DNA of 64,000 nucleotides from Ardenticatenaceae bacterium (GTDB taxonomy: Bacteria; Chloroflexota; Anaerolineae; Promineifilales; Promineifilaceae), in NCBI GenBank assembly GCA_020634455.1, contig JACKBQ010000001.1, forward strand, positions 2,232,001-2,296,000, written 5' to 3'. Positions 41,001 through 50,448 of this stretch are shown here, piece by piece. Each line of letters begins with the position of its first letter. Position 1 is the first letter of the stretch. Both the position numbers and the translations under genes were made by a program. Under the pieces are notes generated by a model. That model saw only the letters and a program-made list of their open reading frames with translations, made no database searches and was not told the DNA's origin.

Positions 41001-42211
41001 AGTATGGCAAAAAAGCCCACGTGTGCTTTGCGTCTTCGCCAGCCAGCCAGCACACCAACCGCCGCCAAGAACAGCGGCAAAATGCCCAGGTAAATCGCCC
41101 CTTCAACGTAATTTTTGATGCCCCACTCGGTGTTGGTTTTGGCTTCGCCGTAATAATTTTGGCTTAGGGGAATCTCTTCGCCGCTAAACACGTCCGTGTA
41201 GCTGTGGTGAGTGGGATTGCCAAAAAAGTTGGGCAGCGCCAGCGTCAGCACCCGCCGCGCCGGGAAGGAGTAGCTCAGCACCTCATCAAAGCTGGCCGAC
41301 TCTTGCCGAAAGTTCTCCTGCCCCAGTTCGTACAGCGGCACCAGCTGCACCGCGCCGAGCATAAGGCCAAGGAGAACCATAGCGAGGAGGAATACTGCCG
41401 GTTTCAGTAATCGGTGAACGGTGAACGGTGAACGGTAATTGGTAATTGGTAACTGGGTAATTAGTCGCCAGGCGGCGTAGGCGGCCATAACGACGAGGGT
41501 GTAAATGGTAAATTCGATGTGCCCGGCCAGAATCTGGAAGCCCAGCGCCACCGCACCCAACGCAATCCACCAGAAGCGATTAGAGACTGGAGACTGGAGA
41601 CTACTCGAATCTCTAGTCTCTGGTCTCCAATCTCTAATAACCCTCTCCACACACGCCAGCAGCAGTGGCAGCCACACCACCGCGCCGCTAATCATGGGAA
41701 AAACGGCCGCACTGATCACCAGATACGCGCCACCCTGGAACACCAATCCGGCAATGAAGGCAGAGGGGCGGTGGAGTTTGAGGATACGGCCGTAAACATA
41801 CATCAGCGCCCCCGCCAACCAGATTTGGCTGACGGTGTACCAGCCGTACGCCTTGGCCAGCGGCAAAATGAGGAAAAGCAGGCTGAATGGGTAATACGCG
41901 CCGTGCTGCCCTGCGGCCAAAAACGGCACGCCAGCAAACAAGTTTGGGTTCCAAAGCGGAATGTCGCGGGCAAAAATCGTTTCCCGCACAAACTGCTTCC
42001 AGGCGTAATTTTGGATGATGAGGTCGCTAATCAGAGGGTTGTGCGGCTGGGTCAGGCCAAATTCGCTGGCGTAAGCCGACCAGGGTGCCCACTGGTAGAG
42101 GTTGTCCACCGGCAGCATCGTTTTGCCACCCAGCGTCACGCTGCCAAACAGCAGCAGCGGCAGCAGCAAAAAACCAAGCAAGAACAGTAAATCGGTGCGG
42201 AATCGTTTCAT
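38087..42211 (-). CDS. Giant fusion: YfhO-like membrane protein plus Wzx/MATE-type flippase
   Basis: The 1374-residue protein joins two integral membrane modules. Residues 1 to about 870 resemble YfhO-family GT-C-like proteins: many helices and a periplasmic domain ending VRFRYSPTSFQLGALGS. From about 885 (SLAKNSLAPIALNLFNKLIDFGF) it is a polysaccharide flippase of the Wzx/MATE fold (LLGPAGSGSFQTA, AGFPLMLIHLLQTVFISIDSYLL). A fused glycosyltransferase-like and lipid-linked-glycan flippase could couple sugar addition to export; this is inference. Four heptad repeats are translated within the YfhO part (peptides ETGDWRLE and SLQSPVS). I chose ATG 42211, since the longer frame overlaps the response-regulator gene; the ribosome site is weak. 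Confidence 0.82.
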   Translation of the reverse strand: MKRFRTDLLFLLGFLLLPLLLFGSVTLGGKTMLPVDNLYQWAPWSAYASEFGLTQPHNPLISDLIIQNYAWKQFVRETIFARDIPLWNPNLFAGVPFLAAGQHGAYYPFSLLFLILPLAKAYGWYTVSQIWLAGALMYVYGRILKLHRPSAFIAGLVFQGGAYLVISAAVFPMISGAVVWLPLLLACVERVIRDWRPETRDSSSLQSPVSNRFWWIALGAVALGFQILAGHIEFTIYTLVVMAAYAAWRLITQLPITNYRSPFTVHRLLKPAVFLLAMVLLGLMLGAVQLVPLYELGQENFRQESASFDEVLSYSFPARRVLTLALPNFFGNPTHHSYTDVFSGEEIPLSQNYYGEAKTNTEWGIKNYVEGAIYLGILPLFLAAVGVLAGWRRRKAHVGFFAILSFFSLAFIFGTPLYAILYYGLPFVNQLHTPFRWVFPLSLAVAVLAGFGVENLETGDWRLEIRRISLQSLVSNLAATGGILLLVGLVVSWVAYGRFQTTIERIFLGLAGAPSAFADATAFYSYTFWQLLMLGLVLLGVAVVFWLSKWGGKRPYWILAAALLIIVDIFLANRGFNASNEPALLDFKPEMVQWLEAQPGYWRITSFAPNGDKPFNANSGWLFDLPDVRGYDSIIPKQYTEYMAAIEPQNELPFNRVQPIVNWESLNSPLLDVLGVKYVITSETIELPKYIQVWQGEGVRIYENAAVAPRAYTLPLTATAVSDDSLAAMTTQFDPRQFVNVETGDWRLETISVSSLQSPTSSPSPYQPATVTAYTNREAVLETAVTEPSWLILNDSYFPGWKAWIRPSTAPDDEEIEVPITRVNGNFRGVMLQPGEWQVRFRYSPTSFQLGALGSFMAGIILLFGAVVWGWQRFYRADGEQSVTRSLAKNSLAPIALNLFNKLIDFGFAAFYLRLLGPAGSGSFQTAIVTAGIFDIIANFGLDILLIRDVASDRDKAPNYLLNTTVLRLGAGAVAALPVIAIIAVTNLSPDATALTRPEILATAFIMIGMVFSGMSKGVTGLFYVHEEAEVPNAMTTVTTILKVGFGVTALLLGFGFVGLAAVSILTNVITLSLLLAIALRRYTLRGPWRLDWQLQRHMLRAGFPLMLIHLLQTVFISIDSYLLRVLLDNGQEVAGWYSSAYKWFNALQIVPSFFTLALFPIISRRIGESLDAARQMYAMSLKLMLLLALPVAAVTHYLAVPLVQIVAGAEFLPAGAVALQIVIWSIPLGWLNSVTNYVLISLGLESKQPRAFTVAVLFNIIANFIFIPRYSYVAAGVTTIMSELVLLVLFDYYLRQKMAGINWLGLWGRPFLLTALMFGGMWLGGQVHLVVGLLIGAIIYPAGLLLLGIIGPEERKVLGNILPQGLARRLRLL
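39927..39990. repeat. In-frame GGAGACT heptad hairpin, copy 1
   Basis: GGAGACT units (plus strand) are followed by TCTCTAA, TCTCCAG and TCTCCAG units in the opposite sense, so the halves pair. In the fusion gene it is read as VETGDWRLET...SVSSLQSPTSSP. Confidence 0.9.
40783..40848. repeat. In-frame GGAGACT heptad hairpin, copy 2
   Basis: TAGAGACTAGAGACTGGAGAC is answered by TCTCCAG units across GATTCTTCTAA. The gene reads NLETGDWRLEIRRISLQSLVS here, the same peptide as copy 1. Confidence 0.9.
41410..41466. repeat. In-frame GGTGAAC/GGTAATT heptad array
   Basis: GGTGAAC three times, then GGTAATT twice and GGTAACT, all in one direction. The fusion gene reads LPITNYRSPFTVHRL from it. Same heptad types as the T-box insertion at 32528. 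Confidence 0.85.
41580..41639. repeat. In-frame GGAGACT heptad hairpin, copy 3
   Basis: TAGAGACTGGAGACTGGAGAC is followed by TCTCTAG, TCTCTGG and TCTCCAA units. The gene reads IRDWRPETRDSSSLQSPVSN, a third version of the repeat peptide. Confidence 0.88.
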
Positions 42212-42215
42212 AATT

Positions 42216-42252
42216 AAAAAGAAGTTCAACTTCTTAAAGAAGTTGAACTTCT
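42216..42252. repeat. Double palindrome AGAAGTTCAACTTCT before the fusion gene
   Basis: Two 15-base palindromes (AGAAGTTCAACTTCT and AGAAGTTGAACTTCT) separated by TAA lie just upstream of the chosen start at 42211. They take the place where a ribosome site should be, and could fold in alternative ways or bind a regulator. Confidence 0.7.
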
Positions 42253-42299
42253 GGCAAATTGTATCAAAATGTGGGGGGATGAAAAAACGGCTACAACAC

Positions 42300-43169
42300 C
42301 TACAACCGATGTTTTGCCAACGCTGCGAATAAATCTTCCATACTACTGCCTCGGAACTGGTTGGAAGAAACGGCCGCAACGTGCACCATTAACCGCTCAG
42401 ATTCTGGCAGTTCATGCAGTCGTTGCCGCTCCAGCGCCGGATAAAAGTATTGGATGGAAGGATGCAGCCGCACCAGACAACGCTCTGCCAGCTTTTGGCA
42501 ATTGTCCGCCGTAGTCAAAATCACAAAGTCGCCCGAATCGGTGTGGCCGACAAAATTATCCCCCTCGCCGCTTTCCTGCACCGCGTTTGCCAGCATCAGG
42601 GTCACCGCCCGCGAAACATCGTCGGCGGCAACAAAGCCAAACTTGTCGCGAAACTTGTTCAGGCCACGAATGCCAGCCAGCACCACTCCCCAATTCTCCC
42701 GCCTTAGCGTTTGGGTAAGTTGTTCGCGCACCAGTTGGCCCTCTGGCAGCCCCGTCACCGGGTTGAGCAGGGTACTCATCTGCGCCCGGCGTAGCGCATT
42801 GCGCACGCGCAAACGCAGCTCCTGAATATCGAATGGCTTGGTGATGTAATCTACCGCGCCCATTTCCAGCCCCGCCAGCTTATCTTCGCGCTCGCGTTTT
42901 TCGGTGAGGAAAATGACAGGGACGTGCTGCGTTTTGCGTGAGTTGCGTAGTTGGCGGCATACTTCGTAACCGTTGATGTCTGGGAGGCGAATGTCTAGCA
43001 CCACCACATCGGGCAAATGTTCAGCAATCCCCGCCACGGCATCCTTGCCGCGTGCCGCCACCGCAACGGTGTATCCTTGCACGCGAAAATAAGCACGCAA
43101 CATTTCCGCTAGGTCATTATCATCTTCAACAATAAAGATGCTTTGGCTTTTCTTATCTACTTCGTTCAT
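42300..43169 (-). CDS. Response regulator with degenerate GGDEF-like output domain
   Basis: The 289-residue protein has a receiver domain at 8-125: acidic pair EDD, phospho-acceptor Asp in VVVLDIRLPD, Thr in FLTEK, and Lys in TKPF. The second domain (135-285) has GGDEF-family layout (NPVTGLPEGQLVREQL), but the active-site motif is replaced by TDSGDFVIL, so cyclic di-GMP synthesis is unlikely. It may be a binding or dimerising output. It follows a V4R-domain gene at 75 bases, probably as an operon. Its stop overlaps the extended frame of the fusion gene, which favours the shorter start for that gene. Confidence 0.88.
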   Translation of the reverse strand: MNEVDKKSQSIFIVEDDNDLAEMLRAYFRVQGYTVAVAARGKDAVAGIAEHLPDVVVLDIRLPDINGYEVCRQLRNSRKTQHVPVIFLTEKREREDKLAGLEMGAVDYITKPFDIQELRLRVRNALRRAQMSTLLNPVTGLPEGQLVREQLTQTLRRENWGVVLAGIRGLNKFRDKFGFVAADDVSRAVTLMLANAVQESGEGDNFVGHTDSGDFVILTTADNCQKLAERCLVRLHPSIQYFYPALERQRLHELPESERLMVHVAAVSSNQFRGSSMEDLFAALAKHRL

Positions 43170-43243
43170 AACTGCAATTTGAATTAGCTTTTGGCAGATG
43201 GCGCGACTTCGGGAAACGGCCGTTCCCCCTGCCAGAAAAACTA

Positions 43244-43945
43244 CTACTTGATTGGTTCTTTATCAATTTTGAACACACACGCTTCAGCCCCAGCTGCGTG
43301 GCAGGCAATTTCATCTACCCGAAACTCCAGCCCACCGCTTACCCAGCGCAAAGTTTCTTGCAAAATCCCCACCGCAATGTAGCAAATGGCCCGATCAGCA
43401 TGTTGGCCCCAACACATGGAGCAGCGGTCAATCGTGTACAAAAAATGGTCGTCCATTTCTTCCACATGGCTGGCCTGGTCGCTAAATTGAGTAAAAATGC
43501 GAGCCACCGCCGGGATGCCAATTTTGAGCTTGGTTTTAAGGGGCAATACCTTAAATGCCAGATCGCTTACGCCAGCCAATGCCCCAAACTGGCGCAACCC
43601 ACGTGAAAAAATGGCCCGCCCGCTGCGCAGCGCCAACCCACGACCGCCGCGTGGGCCGTAAATTTCTTCCAGACCACGATTGATATTGCTGATGTTAGAG
43701 AAATTAAATTCACGTTCCAGATTGTCTGGTGGGGCATTTTGAATGTATTCGCGCAACTCGACTAGATTCAGCAAAGCATTTAAGCCATTGCGACCCATAA
43801 CTTCTTCGAGTGATGTTAACATAATGCGTCCCATTTTGTTGGGGTAGTAATAATTACTCTCTGGGACCAGGTCTTTCACAAAAGCCTCCGAAGCTGCCTC
43901 TTGTTGGTAAAAGCATGAGCGCTGCACGTTTTGTAAGTATAACAA
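43244..43945 (-). CDS. V4R-domain protein (4-vinyl reductase-like)
   Basis: The 233-residue protein ends in a V4R domain, a small-molecule-binding module first seen in 4-vinyl reductase and XylR-type regulators. Markers are YTIDRCSMCWGQHADRAICYIAVGILQETLRWV and CHAAGAEACVFKI, with Cys residues that may bind metal. YYYPNKMGRIML and MGRNGLNALLNLVEL near the start are typical of Chloroflexota members. It lies directly upstream of the response regulator, so it may be the sensor input of that system. The start is uncertain: TTG 43945 gives the longest form; ATG codons lie at about residues 38 and 42. Confidence 0.82.
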   Translation of the reverse strand: MLYLQNVQRSCFYQQEAASEAFVKDLVPESNYYYPNKMGRIMLTSLEEVMGRNGLNALLNLVELREYIQNAPPDNLEREFNFSNISNINRGLEEIYGPRGGRGLALRSGRAIFSRGLRQFGALAGVSDLAFKVLPLKTKLKIGIPAVARIFTQFSDQASHVEEMDDHFLYTIDRCSMCWGQHADRAICYIAVGILQETLRWVSGGLEFRVDEIACHAAGAEACVFKIDKEPIK

Positions 43946-44084
43946 GCTGCGAATTATTGCACAAAGTTTAAGCTGTGTGCATCGCGTGAAATAGGAGTAT
44001 TTTCTACGTGAGCGTTACGATCTTGCTTGCGTTTTGTGGATTTGGCAGGGATAAGATGCATGTGATAATGTTTGGCGCGAGTGG

Positions 44085-44136
44085 CAGGTATGCAAGTGGC
44101 AAGTTATTCACCGGCAAACTTGCAAACTTGCAAACA
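44085..44136. repeat. Short repeat GGCAAGT/GCAAACTT upstream of the GH1 gene
   Basis: GGCAAGT-like units are followed by GCAAACTT units in the opposite sense (GCAAACTTGCAAACTTGC). It lies in the 206-base spacer 43946-44151, before the ribosome site. The spacer has no other feature that I can support. Confidence 0.6.
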
Positions 44137-44151
44137 AATATGGAGCACCTT

Positions 44152-45483
44152 ATGGCAAAGGCACAGCTATTATTTCCCCCCGACTTTCTTTGGGGCACGG
44201 CAACGGCCGCTTATCAGGTTGAAGGTAATAACAAAAACAGTGATTGGTGGGCCTGGGAGCAGGGGGACGGCCGTATCCTGCAAAATCATAAATCCGGGCT
44301 GGCCAGCAACTGGTGGGCCAATGCCGAAGCCGATCTGGACATTGCCGCCGAGATGGGCACCAACGCCCACCGCCTCTCACTGGAGTGGAGCCGCATCGAG
44401 CCAGAACCAAGCGTGTTTAACAATGCTGCTCTGGGCCGTTACCGGGAAATTTTGCAAGCCATGCACAACCGGGGCATTGAACCGATGGTGACGCTGCACC
44501 ATTTTAGCAATCCGCTGTGGCTGGTGGAGAAGGGAGACTTCAACAGCAAGATTGTGGTGGACTACTTCCAGCGGTACACGGCCAAAGTGGTGGACGTGCT
44601 GGGCGACCTCATCCCCAAATGGATCACCATTAACGAGCCGATGGTGTACGTTTTTATGCGCTATCTGGCTGGGGCGTTTCCGGTGGGCAAACACAGCGGC
44701 TGGCAGGGAGCGCTGGGGGCCATTCCCAATTTGCTGCGCTGCCACGCAGCGGCGTACCACGCCATTAAGGAAAAGCTGCCGCAGGCGCAGGTGGGCATTG
44801 CCAAAAACATGGCGGTGCTGCAAGCGCGGCCCGGCAGTTCCGCATTAAGCCGTTGGTGGGCGGGGCGAGTCAGCTGGCTGTTTAACAACATGTGGCTGGA
44901 TTCAATGGCGAACGGCCGTCTCTATTTCCCAATCGGCCGTCGCACCATTCCCAACCTGGCAGGCAGCTACGATTTTATTGGCCTCAACTACTACACGCGC
45001 TTTTATGTCAACTTTCCACCGTTTGGCGGGCTTCTCTCTGATGAGTGGGAGCCGGGCGCAGTGGTGAGCGATGGCAACTACGGCGAAATCTATCCCGCCG
45101 GGCTGTTCCAGATGATCGAGGCGCTGCTGCCGTACAAAAAGCCGATCTACATTACCGAAAATGGGGTACCAGATAGTGCGGATCAGTTACGGCCGTCTTT
45201 CCTCATGACCCATTTGCGTGAAATCTGGCGGGCGATTAGCTTTTGCTATCCGGTGATGGGCTACTACCACTGGAGCCTGGTAGACAACTTCGAGTGGGAT
45301 CGCGGCTGGACGCAGCGGTTTGGCCTAATCGAGCTGAATCCGGAAACACAAGAGAGAACGTGGCGGGAAAGCGGCCGTTTGTACGCAGACATTTGCCACA
45401 GCCGCAGCCTCACCCACCGCCAGGCCGAAAAATACGCACCAGAACTGCTGCAAACCATTTTTCGAGGCGAAACGCCGGACTAA
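44152..45483 (+). CDS. Glycoside hydrolase family 1 (beta-glucosidase-like)
   Basis: The 443-residue enzyme should cleave terminal beta-linked sugars in the cytoplasm. It opens with the family mark FPPDFLWGTATAAYQVEG. The acid/base Glu is in TINEP (residue 162) and the nucleophile in ITENG (336), so the retaining pair is complete. Further marks are HRLSLEWSRIEP, TLHHFSNP and YYHWSLVDNFEW. There is no signal peptide. I chose ATG 44152 with GGAG eight bases before it; frames starting at 44008 or 44140 add repeat-derived residues. The exact sugar is unknown. Confidence 0.94.
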   Translation: MAKAQLLFPPDFLWGTATAAYQVEGNNKNSDWWAWEQGDGRILQNHKSGLASNWWANAEADLDIAAEMGTNAHRLSLEWSRIEPEPSVFNNAALGRYREILQAMHNRGIEPMVTLHHFSNPLWLVEKGDFNSKIVVDYFQRYTAKVVDVLGDLIPKWITINEPMVYVFMRYLAGAFPVGKHSGWQGALGAIPNLLRCHAAAYHAIKEKLPQAQVGIAKNMAVLQARPGSSALSRWWAGRVSWLFNNMWLDSMANGRLYFPIGRRTIPNLAGSYDFIGLNYYTRFYVNFPPFGGLLSDEWEPGAVVSDGNYGEIYPAGLFQMIEALLPYKKPIYITENGVPDSADQLRPSFLMTHLREIWRAISFCYPVMGYYHWSLVDNFEWDRGWTQRFGLIELNPETQERTWRESGRLYADICHSRSLTHRQAEKYAPELLQTIFRGETPD

Positions 45484-45602
45484 ATTCGGGCCGATTTTAA
45501 CGACCACACTAGGTTTAGCGCCAATAAAAGAGGATCGTCTCGATTAGGTGAAGTTGTTGGCAAATTCATTGCTTACCCTAACTGAACTAAGGACGCACGA
45601 CC

Positions 45603-46625
45603 ATGACTAAAAAGGTTTATATCGCCTACACGGGGGGCACGATTGGGATGCAGCGGGTAAACGGCCGTTACCTCCCCATCCCCAACTTTCTGCAAAAACT
45701 AATGGCCGACAACCCCGCCTTCCACCATCCAGAACTGCCCCAGTTCACCATCCACCAGTACGATCCGCTGCTCGATTCGCCCAACATGACCCCCGGCGAC
45801 TGGTCCCGCATCGCCACCGACATCTGCGACAACTACGATGCCTACGACGGCTTCATCGTCCTGCACGGCACCGACACGATGGCCTACACCGCCTCCGCGC
45901 TGGCTTTTATGCTGGACGGCCTGGGCAAGCCCGTCATCTGCACCGGCTCGCAAATCCCGCTGTGCGAAATTCGCAACGACGCCCAGGACAACCTGATTGC
46001 CGCCCTGCTGCTGGCGGCCAACCATCCCATCCCGGAAGTGTGTCTCCTGTTCCATAGCCAACTGTTTCGCGGTTGCCGCGTGGTAAAGGTGGATGCGGAC
46101 GGCTTCGATGCGTTTGAATCGCCCAACTGCCCACCGCTGGCCACGCTGGGGATTGATGTGGAGGTGAATTGGGGTTTGGTGAAACGGCCGTCTCCCCCCC
46201 TCCCGCCCATCAATTTACAAACCATCCGCGAACCCGGCGAGGTTGGGGCGCTGCGGCTCTACCCCGGCATGTCCGCCCGCATTTTGGCCAACGTGCTGCA
46301 ACCGCCTCTGCGCGGCCTGGTGCTGGAAACCTACGGCGCAGGCAACGCCCCCACCAATGATCCTGCCTTTTTGGACGTGCTGGCCGCCGCCATCGCGCGC
46401 GGCGTGGTGATTGTGGATTGTACCCAATGCCTGCGTGGCACGGTGGACCTGGGCAAATACGCTACTGGCTCCGCCCTGGCGGATATCGGCCTGCTGAGCG
46501 GCTACGACATGACGGCCGAAGCCGCCCTGACCAAGCTGGCCTACCTGCTCAGCATCGAGTCAGACATCGAGGTGGTAAAAATCAAAATGCAGCAAAATTT
46601 GCGTGGGGAGCTGACGCGACCTTGA
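45603..46625 (+). CDS. ansA: Type I (cytoplasmic) L-asparaginase
   Basis: The 340-residue enzyme hydrolyses Asn to Asp and ammonia. It resembles E. coli AnsA along its whole length. The first catalytic Thr is in YTGGTIGM (Thr13), the second with its Asp in LHGTDTMAYTASAL (near 89-92), and the Lys in RVVKVDADGFDAF. The C terminus QNLRGELT is also shared. There is no signal peptide, which fits type I. AAGGACGC precedes the ATG. Spacers 45484-45602 and 46626-46892 hold one ACGGCCGT copy and no gene. Confidence 0.95.
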   Translation: MTKKVYIAYTGGTIGMQRVNGRYLPIPNFLQKLMADNPAFHHPELPQFTIHQYDPLLDSPNMTPGDWSRIATDICDNYDAYDGFIVLHGTDTMAYTASALAFMLDGLGKPVICTGSQIPLCEIRNDAQDNLIAALLLAANHPIPEVCLLFHSQLFRGCRVVKVDADGFDAFESPNCPPLATLGIDVEVNWGLVKRPSPPLPPINLQTIREPGEVGALRLYPGMSARILANVLQPPLRGLVLETYGAGNAPTNDPAFLDVLAAAIARGVVIVDCTQCLRGTVDLGKYATGSALADIGLLSGYDMTAEAALTKLAYLLSIESDIEVVKIKMQQNLRGELTRP

Positions 46626-46892
46626 TGTAACTTTGCAACCCCTGGCCAGTATGCCCGTACAGGGCGGTGAGCAAAACGGCCGTTACCAACCAAATTTCCC
46701 AAGCGAAATCAAGCGAAAGCTGGTAACCTTCTAAGTTGGCACAACAGTTGTCACACCATCACCCTTGGCGGTGTTTATAAAAGTGGCAGCGGCCAATTAC
46801 CAAATTACCAACCCAAAATAGCCAAGCGAATACCGAAATGAATCTTTTTTCCCTTCATCGTCTGTGTTCTCTGTGGCAAAAAAAGTCTTCTT

Positions 46893-47578
<686 letters not shown>

Positions 47579-47579
<1 letters not shown>

Positions 47580-50368
47580 TGGTACTCAAATACGTTCTCA
47601 AAAATTTTCGGCGGCGCAAGGTGCGCACCTTGCTCATGGTGCTCTCTTTACTGGTGAGCACGGGCCTGATTGTGGCCATGAGCGCCACGGTAGAAACCGT
47701 GCGCCAATCCAACGTGGAGCTGATCGCCTCTGGGGTGGGGCGCTACGACTTGACCGTGGCCAAAACGGACATCAGCTCCGAGCCGTTTGTGGAGGTGGAT
47801 CGCGTTAGCCAAACCATACTGACGGCCGATCCGAGCATTACGGCCGTTTACCCCCGCATCCAATCCATCGTCGAAATGGCAGGCAACGGCGAGCAGGCCA
47901 ACGGCTGGCTCATTGCCCTGGATGCCAGCCGAGACGATGTCGGCTTTATTGATGTGGTTGAAGGGGAATATGAGCTAGGGGATGACGGAGCGGCCGTTTT
48001 AGAAGCCACTGCCAACACTTTCGGCTTGAAAATTGGCGACAGCATTGATGTCTCTTACAGCTATCCCCAACCCCGTGAAGAAGGCAAACCAGAAACCGTG
48101 GGCAGCAGCCAGCAGCGCACCACCGCCCGCTTCACCGTCAACGCCATCGTGCGGCAGGACGGTGTGGCCGATGCGGGTGTGCGCGATGGCCTCATCATTG
48201 ATTTGGCCGACGCGCAAAGTTGGCTGGGGCTGCAAGGCCGCGCCGACCGCGTCATTGGGCTGGTGGATTCACGGCTGTACCAATCACGCGACTCGGAAGC
48301 AGCGGCGCTGAGCGTGCGCGATGTGGCCGCCAACGTGCAGGCCGCCCTCGGTGAAGAGTACCAGTACAGCCTGGACAAAGCGGTTATTTTGGATGCCAGC
48401 GCGCAAGCATTTCTGATCTTGCAAGCGCTCATCAACACCTATGGGCTGATGGCGCTGGGCGTGGTGGGCCTGCTGGTGCACACCCTGGTGATGACCAACG
48501 TGCAGGAGCAAAAGCGCGAGATGGCCATCTTGCGCATTTTGGGCAGTCAGCAGCGGTATCTGTTTATTTTGGTTATCGGTGAAGTGGCTGTGATTGGGGC
48601 GATTGGCATTGGTCTGGGTGTGATTTTAGGACAGCTCATTACTACCTACGGCGTGGTGCCGTTTATCACTTTCCAAATGAGCCAGTCTGGCTTGGTGGCC
48701 CGTTTGCAACCGGCTGTGAGTTTAACGGCCGTTCTCCCCGCCATCATTTCCGCCATTGTGGTGCTTTTCCTGAGCGCGCTTAAACCGGCCCGCGACGCAG
48801 CCAACACCAAGGTGATGCACGCCATCAACCCCGGCGTGGCTGATAATTTGCAGCTAGAAGATTTGGCCGGACTGCGGGAGCGTAAGCCAAGCGGCCGTAT
48901 GTTCCTCATCGGCCTCTTCCTCATGTTTGTGGTAACGATGACCGTCGGGCTGGATGTGGTCTCCTCGCTGGGCAACCCAGCCGCCGAAGCCACCATTATT
49001 TTGGCCGCCGTGCTCATGATGGTGGTGGGTGTTGGCTTCCTCTTTTTCATCACCACCGTGCCGTTTGAGCGGCTTATTTTGTTCCTGACCGGCCTGGCGA
49101 TGCCCCGGCTGACCTACTTTGCCAAACGCAACGTGGGGCGCAACCAGGGGCGCAACACGCTCATTTCGTTGCTGGTACTGTTCAGTGGCGTGCTGCCCAG
49201 CTTTTTGGCCACGCAAAGTGCCATCGCCAATAAAAATCTGGAATCAGATGTGCGGTTGGATGCGGGTGCGCCCGTGGAAGTGGCGGTTTTTGGCGGCTTT
49301 GGCCCCAGCAGCGGCGACGCCTCGCTGAACCGGCTGAAACCGAGCTTTATTGATGACGAACTGTTGGCGATTCCTGGTATGGATCAGGCGGTGGGGCTGA
49401 CCTACGGCTACCGCACCAGCATCAGCGACCCCGTTGGGATGCGCAGTGGCTCGATTTCGCTGGTTGGCGTAGACGGCCGTCTCAACGATGTCCTCTTTGG
49501 TGAAATGATTGAATTTGTGGGCGGTGGCCCGGATTCGTTGGACCAAATTTTGGCCGACGACAGCGCCATCGTCATTAGCCAGGGGTTGGCCGAAGGGCTG
49601 GCCGTGCCGCTGGGCGGCATTGTTAAGATTACTGGCGCGGGGCTGGACCATGTGGAAGAGCTGCGCGTGGTGGGCATTGCCCGCACCATGCCCGGCTTCC
49701 GTAGCATCAACCGGGTGCGCACGCAAGGGTTGGGCGGCAGCGATGTGTTCATCTCCATGAACGCCTTCCGCCGCATCACCAACGATCCGCTGCTGCCGCT
49801 ACCTTCGGCTGATGAGCCGATTATTGACCGCATTTTAGGCACCACCTTGCCTGATGCCGATCCGTTTGCGGTCTCTTCGGAGATGACCAACCGCTTCAGC
49901 CTCAAGTACAGCATCTTCACCCAAATTGTGGAGGTGCGGCTGGAGCAGGCGCAGGCCAGCCGGGCGCAGGAGCAGGCGTTTTTGCTGGTGCTGACGGTGA
50001 TTAGTTTTACAACGGCCGTTTTCGGTGTGTTCGCCGTCATTTACGTGACGATTTATGCGCGACGGCTGGAAATTGGCATGATGAAAGCAATTGGCACGCG
50101 CACCCGCGAACTGACGGGGATGCTGATTGTGGAATCGATCGCCATGACGCTGAGCGCCGCGCTGGCGGGCATCACCGCCGGGGCGGCGATGGGCTACTTG
50201 TTTGCCTACTTCGACAGCATCTCCGCGCAACGGCCGTTGCAGTTGGCGGTAGATACAACCGTGATGCCCTTTGTGGTGATCATGGTGGTGCTGGCCAGCA
50301 TCATTGGCGCGACTTTTTCAGCGCGGCGTATCGTCAAAAAACGCGCCGTCGAAATTTTACGAATGTGA
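47579..50368 (+). CDS. ABC transporter permease, double FtsX/MacB-like
   Basis: The 929-residue protein has two FtsX-type modules. Each has an N-side helix, a large extracytoplasmic domain and a three-helix bundle. The first bundle spans about 275-400 and the last lies at the C terminus (AVIYVTIYARRLEIGMMKAIGTRTRELTGM, ending in FSARRIVKKRAVEILRM). The conserved cytoplasmic loop (QEQKREMAILRILGSQQRYLF in outline) is typical. It would move lipids, lipoproteins or small toxic molecules out of the membrane; the substrate is unknown. Confidence 0.92.
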
Positions 50369-50378
50369 TTTTGGGCAT

Positions 50379-50407
50379 GTAGGGGCAGGTCTCAGACCTG
50401 CCCCTAC
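50379..50407. repeat. Palindrome GTAGGGGCAGGTCT
   Basis: Two 14-base arms (GTAGGGGCAGGTCT and its complement) flank one C. A further partial arm lies at 50410-50422. It fills the 80-base gap between the permease and adaptor genes and could thin transcription between them. Confidence 0.9.
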
Positions 50408-50448
50408 TTAGACCTGCCCCTATTGAAAATAATCAATCGGATAGTTCT

